From Azolla caroliniana (taxonomy: Eukaryota; Polypodiophyta), in NCBI GenBank assembly GCA_043228905.1, contig JBHGNT010000002.1:10850001-10914000 (forward strand): a stretch of 64,000 bases of DNA, given 5' to 3'. Of the stretch, positions 35,626 through 46,062 are shown piece after piece. A program made the translations under genes and the position numbers. Below the pieces are notes generated by a model that saw nothing but the letters and a program-made list of their open reading frames with translations, was not told the DNA's origin and searched no databases. Each line of letters starts with the position of its first letter. The first letter of the stretch is position 1.

Positions 35626-38600
35626 ATGTCTAGACCAAACGACGACCACATCACCGAACGAGGGAGACGATACACCGAACGCGAGCAACGACGGGAAGCC
35701 CTGCAGCAAGCCGTCGACGAGATCCGGCGGGATCGGTCATTCTCCAAAACTCTTCGGAGAGTCGCAGAAGAAGCACTGCAGTTCCGGGTTCTGCAAATCC
35801 CCGACGAAGGCAGTAGCATAACAAGCCTGCAAGAGGCGGAAACGATACTACAAACGCTCGCCGGGGGCGACGGGGACTCGGAAGCATTCGCAACACTTGA
35901 GGCGGAGTCGGAAAGCGACGGAAGCGTTGCGTCCCGGTATAAAAGAAGCCACGACACACCAAACGACCGGGGGGAAGAGGGGTCGGAAGACTCAGTAACA
36001 CCGGAGCCAGAGGAAGAAATAACCTTGGAGTTCGGTGACCGGCAATCGCCGAGGGAGGCTGACGGGATACCGACAACACCCGCGAGGGAACCGAAGGAGC
36101 GGATACCGACAACACCCGCGGAGGAACCAAAGGACCGGACACGGGCAACACCCGCGGAGGAACTGAAGGAGCGGATACCGGCACTAACCGCGGAGGAACC
36201 AAAGGTTCTCACACCGACGCCAACAGCGGACAGAGAGTGGAGAAGGCAGGAGAGTCAGTTGGACGACACGATGCCGTACCCATACCCAAAGTACCGTGAT
36301 GAGCCCGACGCGGAGGCACACGTGTACGCATTCCTCCAAACATGGGAAGCCAACCATGTCTCCCAAAGACTGACGGAGCCCGAAGCCGAACGATCCAAAG
36401 TCGCTGAATTCGGCATGACCTTAGAAGGACCGGCGGCTCGATGGCACACAAAGCACTTACCGGGCAGCTTTGCCACATTCGATGCCTTGAAGGCCAGATT
36501 TCTCAGGCTTTTTCACAGACAAGTTGAGCAAAGGGATTTGGTCGGGCAGTTCTACACCACCCGACAGGAAGAGAACGAGACTGTGCCACAATTCATCATT
36601 CGGTTTCAGACCCTGCACAACCAACTGACGAGAGCACCACCCGAAGACGAAGCCAAAGCAGTCTTTTTGGCCGCGCTGAAAGAGCCACTTCGAACAATGT
36701 GCGGAGTCCTTGATTTCCACACCAGCATAATGGACCAAGTTATTGATTGGGTCTTAGAAATGGACAAGACTAGTTCCTTCTTGTTGATGGGGATGTTACA
36801 CCGGGCACTCCCAAAGGAGGAAGACCTGCGGTTCCGACAGGCCTTACAATGCACAACATGCCTAAATTCGGGCCACTCAATAGTAGACTGCACCCTGCGG
36901 ACACAATGTATGATCTGCAACTCTCTAGCCCATACAACGGACCGATGCGAATATAACTTGTTAAATCGGGAGGCAACACCGGTTCGACACATAGAACCGC
37001 GCAATCAGAACCCGGATGAGGATCGATTCCGGAGAGACGACCGCTACCAACGCGAACGCGGTAACAGATACGCTGATAGAAGACGCGATAACTATGACCG
37101 AGAGGAGAAACGCAGAGATAGCTACTCCCAGGACCGGTACGACCGAGACGAATCCCCGGAATACGAACGACGCAGAGAAGAGAGGCGACAAGGGAACCGA
37201 AATTTCCGACGGAATCAGAAGCGTGGATTTTTCCGAAGAGAGGAACGTCGGGAGGCAGCGAGGAATGACAACCCGGTATCGGTACCGGATAACCGAAAAA
37301 CCGAAGACGACCGCCGAAGTATACCCACCCTCCAAACCGGGGACAAAGGAGAAACGAGCAACAGTCACAAGGTGTACTGTTATTACTGCCGTAAGGAAGG
37401 CCACTATAGTAACCAATGCCCAAGCAAAACCAATGACAAGCAGCCGGCAGTCAACATGGTTACAGCCGAAATAACAGAAGTACAGCAGGTCACAACCCGG
37501 TCAAAGGGAAAGACCGCCGAGTGGGAAGCCCAGGAGGCAATAAGAAAACAAGCGGCGCAATGGATCAAGGAGGCCAATGAACAGAATGCGGCAGAAGTAA
37601 GAGACCAAAATATGCCAAAAGACGAAGAAATCATACAGCCAGGAGAAAACCCGACGTGGCAAGCGCTACAGGACTGTCAAATCGTGCTGCCGTTAGCACG
37701 ACTACTACAGTTGGTGCCACGGTTTACGGCGGACTTACAGGCATCCGTGAGCAAACCGAAGCCGACATCAGCACCGACATTCTTCTCCAACCTGGAGGAA
37801 GGACCAGCGGTGGTCGATACAAGTAGCCCGGCGATCACGGCAATCATGAAAGGAAAGGAAATTGCTGGAACGATTATTGACGGAGGCTCCGGGGTAAATG
37901 TCATCAGCCGACAGACATGCGAGAACCTGGGCATCCGGGAATGGAAGCCATGCCCCTTCTGGTTACGCATGGCGGATACCAGCTCAGTCCGACCGACCGG
38001 GATTATCCGGGATTTGGAAGTAATGATCGGAGGCCACGTATTCCGGATATCGGCCGTGGTGCTGCAACTGAATGTACAAGTCGCGTACCCCCTACTGCTA
38101 GGACGACCATGGCTGCGAACGACGCATATCAAGCAGAATTGGCAAAAGAACATGATCACATTCCGGCGAGGGAAAATAAAGGTACGAGTAACGACGCAAC
38201 CACGGGTGATCACCAGTAAGGAAGCAACTCCATTGTATGCGGAAAGCATCAACATGTTGGAGGGATTACCGGACGAGGAAGTCGAGCGGTACCTCAAGGA
38301 ACACCCACGAATCGTCCCACTATTTGAAGTGGATATCACGGCGGTAGTAGAACCGTACATTACGACGCCGGATGAACCGGACCAAGCAGCGATCCGGGAA
38401 CTGCGACAAGCGCAGGAATCCCTAGAGAGGGAAATGACGATATCCCAGAGGGTAAAAGCATCCCAACTAGAGGAGGTGGACCTCGGCACAACAGACAAGC
38501 CCCGACCGGTAAATGTCGCAAAGGAATTGCCGAAGGAAGAAAAGAAGGCAATGGTAGCATTATTAACAGACTTCAAGGATGTGTTCGCGTGGTCGTACGA

Positions 38601-41408
38601 AGACATGCGAGGGCTGGACCCCCAGCTCTATCAGCACCAAATTCACCTAAGTACGGACGCGAAACCGATCGCTCAACGCAGGTACCGGATGAATCCGAAT
38701 TATGCGGCGAAGGTGAAGGAGGAAATTGATAAGCTCCTCTGGGTCGGATTTATCCGACCGGTCAAGCAGGCAACCTGGCTGAGTCCGATAGTGGTGGTCC
38801 CGAAAAAGAACGGAAAAATCCGGGTATGCGTGGACTATCGCAAACTAAATGCCGCAACAGTGACCGATGCGTTTCCACTACCATTTACGGACGGGGTGTT
38901 AGATGCGGTAGCCGGCCATGAAGTTTACAGCTTCCTGGATGGATTTAGCGGCTACAACCAAATACGAATGAACCCGGCCAACCAGGAGAAGATAGCGTTC
39001 GTTACGGAATGGGAAGTGTTCGTCGCGGTCGTGATGATGTTCAGACTAAAGACGGCTCCAGCGACCTTTCAAAGGATAATAATGGAAATTTTCGGGGAAT
39101 ATATCCCCGGTTTTATGCAGCTCTTCCTTGACCATTTCGCGGTCTACAGCCGGCACGGAGAACATCTCGATCACCTCCGGCTGTGCTTGGAGAAGTGCCG
39201 CGAGTACCGGTTGAGTCTGAACCCGACCAAGTGCGTCTTTGGAGTAGCAAGCGGCAACTTACAAGGTCACGTGGTGAGTAAGGAAGGAATCGCGGTAGAT
39301 CCGGATAAAGTCAAGGCGATTCTCGAGGCACCAGCACCAAATAACGCAAAGGCTTTAAGCCGGTTCCTGGGCCAAATAAGGTGGCATAGCCGGATGATAC
39401 GGCACCTCGCAGACTTCGCTACACCATTACATACCGCCGTACACAGGGTACCCTTCCTATGGGTGGAAACGGAGGAGGAAGCCTACCAAGCGTTGAAGCT
39501 TATGCTGTCGCAAGCTCCGGTGGTGCAACCGCCGGATTGGAGTAAAAGCTTTCACGTCTTCGTCGACGCGTCGGACGTAGCAATCGGCAGCGTTCTGATG
39601 CAACTCACGGAGCTGAAATGGTACCGACCGGTGTACTACGCAAGCCGAAAACTCTCAAAAGCCGAACGGAACTACTACACGACGGAACGCGAGGCATTGG
39701 GAATGGTGTATAGTGTCACAAAGTACAGGCACTATCTGCTCGGAAGGAAGTTTTCCTTCCATGTCGACCATTCGGCACTACTCTACCTGGTCTCGAAGGC
39801 ATCCCTGACGGGAAAAATTGCACGATGGACACTGCTGTTACAGGAATTTGAATTCAACATTTTCCACCGACCCGGGGCGCAGCATGCGGTAGCAGACTAC
39901 CTAAGCAGACTCGAATTCGGAGAAGCAGGGGACGGCGTCCAGGATGAGTTCCCCGACGCCGAGTTGTTCCAGATCACGACGAAACCGGCAACGGATGCAA
40001 CGGTAGCCGATGAAGACACGTGGCTAACTGAGATGCATCAGTTCCTGAGCACCGGAGTACCCCCGGAGAACATGGACCGCGATGAAAGGAAAAGGGTAGC
40101 ATTAAGAAGCAGACATTTCTGCTTGGTTGGAGACACCCTCTATCACAAGGGGGCAGATGGCATCTGGAGACGAGCAGTGCGGAGCGATGAGAAGGATTTA
40201 ATCCTCAGGGAAGCCCACTGTGGAATTGCCGGCGGGCATTATGCCGGCGACGCAACCGCTCGGAAAATATGGCAGAGCGGACTGTGGTGGCCTACCACCC
40301 TAAAAGATGCCGTGAAGTATAGCAGAGAATGCGATTTGTGTCAACGACTGGGCCAACCCACGGAGCAGGCCCGGATGCCACACCACCCGGTCTTGCCATT
40401 GGAACCGTTTCAAAAGTGGGGTTTGGACTTTGTCGGTCCCTTCAAGCCACCGGCAATGCGAACCGGAAATCGGTATGTCATAGTGGCGACTGACTATTGC
40501 ACCAAATGGGTAGAATCAAAGGCCTTACGGGACAACACGGCCGCGTCCACGGCAAAGTTCCTGTACGAGTGCATATGGTGCCGATATGGATGCCCGATCG
40601 AGCTTATAAGTGACCAAGGAGGACATTTTCTCGGGCAGGTAGTAGAAAGCCTGACGTCATTTTACGCGGTGGTACATAAAAGGAGTACTCCCTACTACCC
40701 TCAAGCCAATGGACTAGCGGAATCAACGAATAAAACTCTGCAGAACATCCTACGAAAAATCGTTAACGAGAACCGGACCGACTGGGATACGAAATTGCAA
40801 AGCGCGCTATGGGCGTACCAAACAACGTACAAAACCAGCATCCGAACAACCCCGTTCCGACTAGCATTCGGTTTAGAAGCGGTCATGCCGGTAGAGTTCC
40901 AGATCCCCAGCTTACGGATCCAGGTAAAGGAGCGCTTAAGTGAGAAGGAGTCCGAACGAATCCGGCTGGCGACGTTGTTGGAATTAGAAGAAAACCGAAT
41001 AGCCAGCTTACTACAACTCGAACTGGAGCAAAGGAGGAGAAAAGCTTTCGTGGACCGACACCGGCGTGGCAACGAAAAGGAGTTCGAAGTTGGGAAACCG
41101 GTGCTACTATTCCAGACACGGATGGGAAACATGCCGGGAAGTTGCGGTTTCGGTGGACCGGACCGTTCTGGATCACCAAGGAGTACAATGGGTCGTATCA
41201 GCTCGGCACGTTGTCTGGAGATGTCATCGGTAAGTGGGCAAATGGGTTTCGGCTAAAGCCGTATAAGGGAAATATGCCAGCCAACCCGTTCAAGCAAAAC
41301 CCGGAAATCCAGCAAGATGAGGAACCGACACCGACAAACGCTGCTGAAGATATTCGGACCGAGGAAGAACCGACACCGATACTGACAAAGACTATCCCGG
41401 AAAACTGA
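35626..41408 (+). pseudogene. Element K gag-pol polyprotein, late frameshift, RT active-site change
   Basis: A frame of about 1,900 codons opens at MSRPNDDHITERG (35626), the first ATG after the primer site in a good leader position. Gag has a tandem repeat region, a core (AHVYAFLQTWEANHVSQRL) and three CCHC knuckles (36850, 36907 and 37375 onwards). Protease has IDGGSGVNVIS. RT covers RRYRMNPNYAAK to ATFQRIIMEIFGEY; its FLDD site is FLDH (39124-39135). RNase H has HVFVDASDVAIGS. Integrase has the H-H-C-C domain (AHCGIAGGHYAG...CDLC), D, D and E sites (LDFVGPFK, ISDQGGHF, NGLAESTNK). A one-base loss near 41138 shifts the frame in the last ~90 codons, which continue as RFRWTGPFWITKEYNGSY to 41408. 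No chromodomain is seen. Confidence 0.93.
36067..36210 (+). repeat. 36-bp tandem repeat in K gag, four units
   Basis: Units start at 36067, 36103, 36139 and 36175. Each codes for a 12-residue block of the type IPTTPAEEPKER. N has a different Pro/Glu/Lys repeat at the matching place (49420-49520), so this part of Gag is a variable spacer. Confidence 0.9.
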
Positions 41409-41492
41409 CAGAAGGATCCGATATCAATGTGAACCGACCCGAACAAATCGGGGGGGACCAAAAAATGATGTGGTCCAAACAAAGAAAAAAAA

Positions 41493-41529
<37 letters not shown>

Positions 41530-41914
41530 AATAAAAAATGACGTGGGCCAAATCGGCGCGAATCATAGTAGTGATGGGGAGATCCCAAGAGGTGGGAGCG
41601 CCACCATGCAACGAAGAGGCGCCATGCAGTAAAGAAGGACGTGCGCGTACTTGCTATTTAAAGCAGGGAACGTGGGCACTCACACGCGGCAAGCAAGAAA
41701 GGACATACTAATTATGGCGGGAGATGAACATGCGTGGGAAACGAAAAAGGGCGGCTCGAGGCAAGAGCCACTATATAAGACACAGGCCTGCGAAGGACTT
41801 ACTTTTTACGAATTTTCCTACACACAGGCGCAGAAGCACAGAAGAGCGATCCGACGCACAGCGCACACACAGCCCGATCCCGAACAACAGACAACAGAAG
41901 AAGAATTCAAAACA
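41409..41914 (+). promoter_or_regulatory. Spacer between pol and 3' gene of K: A-rich tract and TATA-like box
   Basis: It holds an A-rich AAATA/AATA run (about 41484-41538), then TATTTAAA at 41655-41662, about 257 bp before the ATG of the 3' gene. The same order and spacing occur in N and M. It may hold a separate promoter or a splice acceptor for the 3' gene; neither is proven. Confidence 0.5.
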
Positions 41915-44345
41915 ATGGTACTATCGGAGGAGGCACGCCAATGGATGAGGGAGAACGGGTTAAAAGGATTGCTGCGTATCGCCGACGCTCCACCACACGC
42001 AGAACCAGAGCAGGCGGCAACATCGATTGATTTATCAGAAATCACGGAAGGAGCGGTGCAGGCGCTCACGGGGATAAAAACAGGAACCGGCAACAAAGGC
42101 AAAACCGGCAGGAAAAGGCAAAGGGAAATCGGCCGAGGAGGAACCGGTAGCGCTCAAACCAATCAATATAACGCTGCGACGGCCGGAACCGGAACCAGAG
42201 GTCTTTATACAAAAGGTCCGTCTGGTAGCCGCACTGGAGGAGGAAGCTGAAACAGAAGACTCATCCGAACCACTGGTAAGACTCCCAACAAGACAAGGTC
42301 GGGAGAGACGGGCGAAAGGACCGGCTCCACCAGTTGACAAAACTCAACAGAGGGCGCAAGGACCACCTCCAGTAGCCGAGGCGGAAGCAGTACCGGAACC
42401 CATACCGAGGGAAGCAGCACTGACACCGGTTGTGCCGGACTTCAGAGAACCGGTCATCCTAGAGAAGAAGAATGAACAAGCGCCGGAGCCAGAGAAAAGG
42501 ACGGAAAAACAGCCTGAGTTAAGGAGTAGAAGTGAGCAAGGCCACCCCGACACAGGAAGCACAAAGCCACAATGGCTGAGATGGCTTTCGGAGCAGTTAT
42601 CGGGAGTAGCGGACCAGTTAGAGGAAGAAGAAACGTGTAGGCAACAGCTGACGCATACAACAACTCAGGAGTTGGTCGCACTCCGAACACAGATCGAGGA
42701 AATGCAAGGGGAGCTGTTGCAGGCAAGGGAAGGAATTCAACAAGCACAAGTTGTCACCGAGCCGGTCGGGACAACAAGGAAGCAACCAGAACCGGAACCG
42801 GAACCGGTAGCCTTGCAAACCGGCCCTGAGACCGAAAAAATAATAGAAAGCTTACGAGAGGAGTTAAAAGCTCAGGAGGCATTAAGGGAAAGAGAAAGGG
42901 AGCAGCGGAAAGCGGTGGAGGACGACAGACGAAAAATGGAAGAAGGCCTCCGGAAAGGCCGAGCTACTAATGACCGACTGCAAGAAGAAAAAGAGAAGCT
43001 GCAAAAGGAGAAGGACCGACTGCGTCGACATGCCGAGCAGGAGATAGAATGACTGCAGGAAGAACTCCGACAACAAAAGGATCGGGACGACCGGTTAAGA
43101 GCTCAGGCAAACCGACGCCTGAAGCAGAAGACGTAGGACTTCGACCGTCTCTACCGAGATCACAAGCAGGCCGAGTCGGACAACAAGAAACGGACAGCAG
43201 ACTACGACCGGCAAATAGAGAAGCTGAAAGAACAGCTCAAAGAGACCCGATTAGATCTGGCTAAGGCAATGGATGAGGTCAGTGCCAAAAAGGAAGCATT
43301 GTCGGTGGAAATAGCCCAAGCGACGGAGAGAAGGAAGGAATTAGAGGCGCTAAGGCGGGAAAAGCTGGATCTGACTAAGATCAGGAATGAAGAAAAGGAA
43401 AGATCGACCTTCACGATCAGCAAACTGCAAAGTACCAATGAAAAGCAGAAAGCGGATTACGAGGCCCAGGCTCAGATAATGGCCGACATTATAAAATGGG
43501 CAAGGAAGGAAAAGCAAGAAGCTTATGCGCATGCTAAGGCGGGGGTTGACAGGATCAAGCTCATCATGTCAGGTTGGAGTACCCGAGCTCAGGCAAGCAT
43601 CAACGAAAGTACGGAAAAGCTATGGAAGGAGTGGACACAACAGGCAGCCGAGCTGCAGACACTCCGAGCGGATGCCGAGAATCGGAGGAAGACCGGTGAC
43701 AAGTTCTACAAGATGGATGAAGAAAGTATCGTCGCCATTCGGGAAGAATTGTCGGAGGATTTCTACGCTTTAGCGGAAGAACATCTCAAAGAAATCCGAG
43801 GGTTGGTAGAGAGGTTGGATGACGGGCAGCTCGCAACTCAGTTGGAGTTGGAGAAATACGAGCAGGACCGGTTATGACAGGAAGCCAAGGGAAGAACGAC
43901 GCCGATCACTATAAGTGAGGGAGAGCGACCGGCTGAAGTTGAACCAACCGACACCGAACAACCCCGACAAGGAATACCCGAAGAAGAACTTCCGTTCGAA
44001 GGAAATCAAGAAGAGCAGGAGCAGACCGATGCCGGAGAAGAAGAAGAGCTTAGACCGGAAGACAGCAGAGCAGAGGAAGAAGGCGTACCGAGCCGACCAG
44101 TCGAGACCGCAGAAAGCGACACTGGTAACAGAACAGAGCCTGGAACAGAGGGAGAAAAGGAAGAACCCGGACGAAGCGGTGAGGAAGCACCGACACCACA
44201 GAATCAAGCAGAGCCGGAGCAGCAAATTTTTACGGAACAGCCAACCCAACCGGAGGTCGGAGACCAGGCAGGCAAGGAACAGGAGGAAGAAGCACCACTT
44301 GACACCATCGAGCAGAGTGTGCTCGATATTTTGGAGGAAGAATGA
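41915..44345 (+). pseudogene. K 3' gene: coiled-coil protein, N-domain reduced, decayed
   Basis: It starts MVLSEEARQWMRENGLKGLL, which aligns with the start of the N protein (LSEAARKWLRQHGLDGFL). After about 55 residues most of the globular N-domain of N is missing. A frame shift near 42110-42140 leads into PVALKPINITLRRP, matching the linker of N. From there one frame runs to 44345 with three stops (43050, 43134 and 43875). It codes for a highly charged coiled coil with LRKGRATNDRLQEEKEKLQ and ESIVAIREELSEDFYALAEE, an acidic Gln/Glu tail, and the terminal DTIEQSVLDILEEE. Function is unknown. The conserved tail across K, M and N argues for a once functional protein. Confidence 0.8.
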
Positions 44346-44370
44346 GGCCGGGAGTGGATTCGAAGTGCAA

Positions 44371-44395
44371 GGCACTTTCCCACGGGCGTGCCATG
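44371..44395 (+). other. Conserved GC-rich motif next to 3' LTR of K
   Basis: GGCACTTTCCCACGGG then CGTGCCATG runs up to the LTR. CACG and CGTG form a small inverted repeat. It matches N and M at the same place. Confidence 0.75.
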
Positions 44396-44785
44396 TGTAG
44401 GCCGGTCAGAAGAGCAAGGACGAGTGGGAAGGCGGAGTCGGATCGGATAATAGGAAGTAAATGATAGTAGAATTATTATTCGGAGGGACGGATCCGGTAC
44501 AGTTGTACCGATCCGGATCCGGACCGATTCGGATGTCAGTTGCCTAAGCGCACCGATTGTAACCTTGCCGGATGCCTATAAAAGGATCCGATGATTTGTA
44601 AAGGGCTGGACGGAAGTAATACAAAAGTAATTATTGCGTGGTTATCTGTATCTTCGTATTGTTTACCGTCTATGCTTAATTGTAATTATCTTACGCGTGT
44701 AACCTAGCATCCAATCCTTACCACCCCTTTGGAGAAGTGTCGGATAGACACCTGTGTTGAGGCTAGTCTGGCCAGGCAGACAACA
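44396..44785 (+). repeat. 3' LTR of gypsy element K
   Basis: It is 390 bp, TGTAGGCC...CAGACAACA, TATAAAA at 44577-44583. The outer TG is followed by TA where the 5' LTR has TT. Confidence 0.92.
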
Positions 44786-45696
44786 ACTGGTGTTCCCTCC
44801 GTCTTAGAGTCCGAACGTTTCCCAGCTGCCTCAATGGTCCTTGCCGACGACCGTTGCTGGAGGTGCTCCGTAGGCTCGTCCTCTATTTCCTCTTCCTGAG
44901 TCCTGGCATTGAGTTTTGCCGCCAAGGGGTCCGCTTCTCTGTTCACCGGTCGGCGGAGTGTAACCTTTACGGGCCGTACCGGTGGTTCCTCCTGCGCATC
45001 CGTTGGCCGCTTTTGGTTGGTGCTCTCCTTTCCCGCCTGTTCTGCATCCGCCGCCTTCCCCTTAGTGGCCTTAGAGGCCAACAACTTTTGTCTTTTGGAA
45101 GCAGTCTTTGGGGTGCCATCCGTCACTCTTCCCCGCTTCTTGGGTTAGACGGGTTGGACGGGTGGCACAAGCAAGGTGAGCCACTGCGTTACTGCGTGCC
45201 ATATCCTCCGTCCTTCTCGGCCTTCTTTGCCGTCTTTTCCTCTTACGATCTCGATCGCTGCACACAAACCATCTGCGATCAATGCCGGTCAATCCACCTT
45301 GATCCCTTCATAGGTGGCGATGATCATCCCTGCCCAGTTCTGCGGCATGACAGGGGGTCTAGGGTACACATGGCCGTATTTGTGGAGCACATGGGCAATC
45401 TCGCGGAACAACATATCTTCGCCGCCCTGTGTCCGGTAGCCCTTGCTGGCTAGGGAGTACTCACCAAAATACTTGATGAGTTGCTCCAAGGTCAGATTGT
45501 CGATCGTGAATATGCCTCCCTCCGAAAGGCCTGTTAACACACGGATCACCTCATCCGTTATGACCTCTGTGTCGATTTCTTTGATCACCTTGTTGGCTTC
45601 TTTGTGTGGCGGTACCTCCATAATCGTCAAGAAACCCTCGAGCCCGTGTTGCTTTAGCCATTTCTTAGCGGCTTCCGACAGCGTTTGCGGGTCCAT
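44786..45696 (-). pseudogene. M 3' gene, N-terminal domain and linker
   Basis: The start at 45696 reads MDPQTLSEAAKKWLKQHGLE and follows the N copy closely through IKYFGEYSLASKGYRTQGGE and HVLHKYGHVYPRPPVMPQNW to YEGIKVD. There a TGA stop (45289-45291) replaces the Trp of N. Downstream sequence continues through a Lys-rich segment (SKRQKLLASKATKGK) and a Pro/Glu linker to the K insertion. The N-domain (about 170 residues) has no motif that I recognise. The strong match between M and N shows that it was under constraint. Confidence 0.82.
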
Positions 45697-46062
45697 GTCT
45701 GTGTCGAGGTCGGATTGTGGTGGCGAGGCTGGCTGGTGATGAGAGAGAGAGTTCAGAAAGTGGGGGTTCTCTGTGCGTAGGTTCTCGTCTGTTGATCTTC
45801 CAGCGCCTTGGTGCTTCTGTGCTCCTGGGTTCGCGAAAGTAGAGGGTCTCCACGCGCAGTGGTTTTTCTCTATGCATTCTGGCGCCTTTTTCGAGTGTGT
45901 GCACGTCGTGTACTAAAATAGCATTATGTCTTGTGGTGGCGCTTAAATGCCCACTACATACCTTTTCGCTCCTCACTCTCTCGTTCATTCATACCTCACT
46001 TTTGCATGATTACTTCGCCTTTTTTTTTTTTTTTTTTTGATAAATTTTAATGTGGTGTGAGG
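45697..46062 (-). promoter_or_regulatory. Spacer between pol and 3' gene of M
   Basis: It holds a poly-T run on the top strand (46021-46038, A-rich in element sense) and GCATTTAAG at about 45942-45950, some 250 bp before the ATG. The stretch translates to REPRSTEAPRRWK as in N, but in M that frame is offset from the 3' gene, so it is better seen as leader than coding. Confidence 0.5.

Larger units (their letters stand above)
35217..44785 (+). mobile_element. Gypsy LTR retrotransposon K, full length, nested in M
   Basis: This 9,569-bp element has LTRs of 357 and 390 bp, a primer site, gag-pol, a spacer and an extra 3' gene. Flanks are GCTGG (35212-35216) and ACTGG (44786-44790), a duplication with one G/A change. 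Removing K rejoins M's 3' gene. It is a different subfamily from M and N: the LTRs share only short blocks and the 3' gene has lost most of its N-terminal domain. Confidence 0.93.

Noticed and set aside
35217-44785. Endogenous pararetrovirus instead of gypsy
   Set aside because: LTRs, target duplication and a full integrase are present; no movement-protein motif is seen.
44854-45453. 199-residue plus-strand frame
   Set aside because: It is a shadow of M's 3' gene on the minus strand, which matches N over its length.
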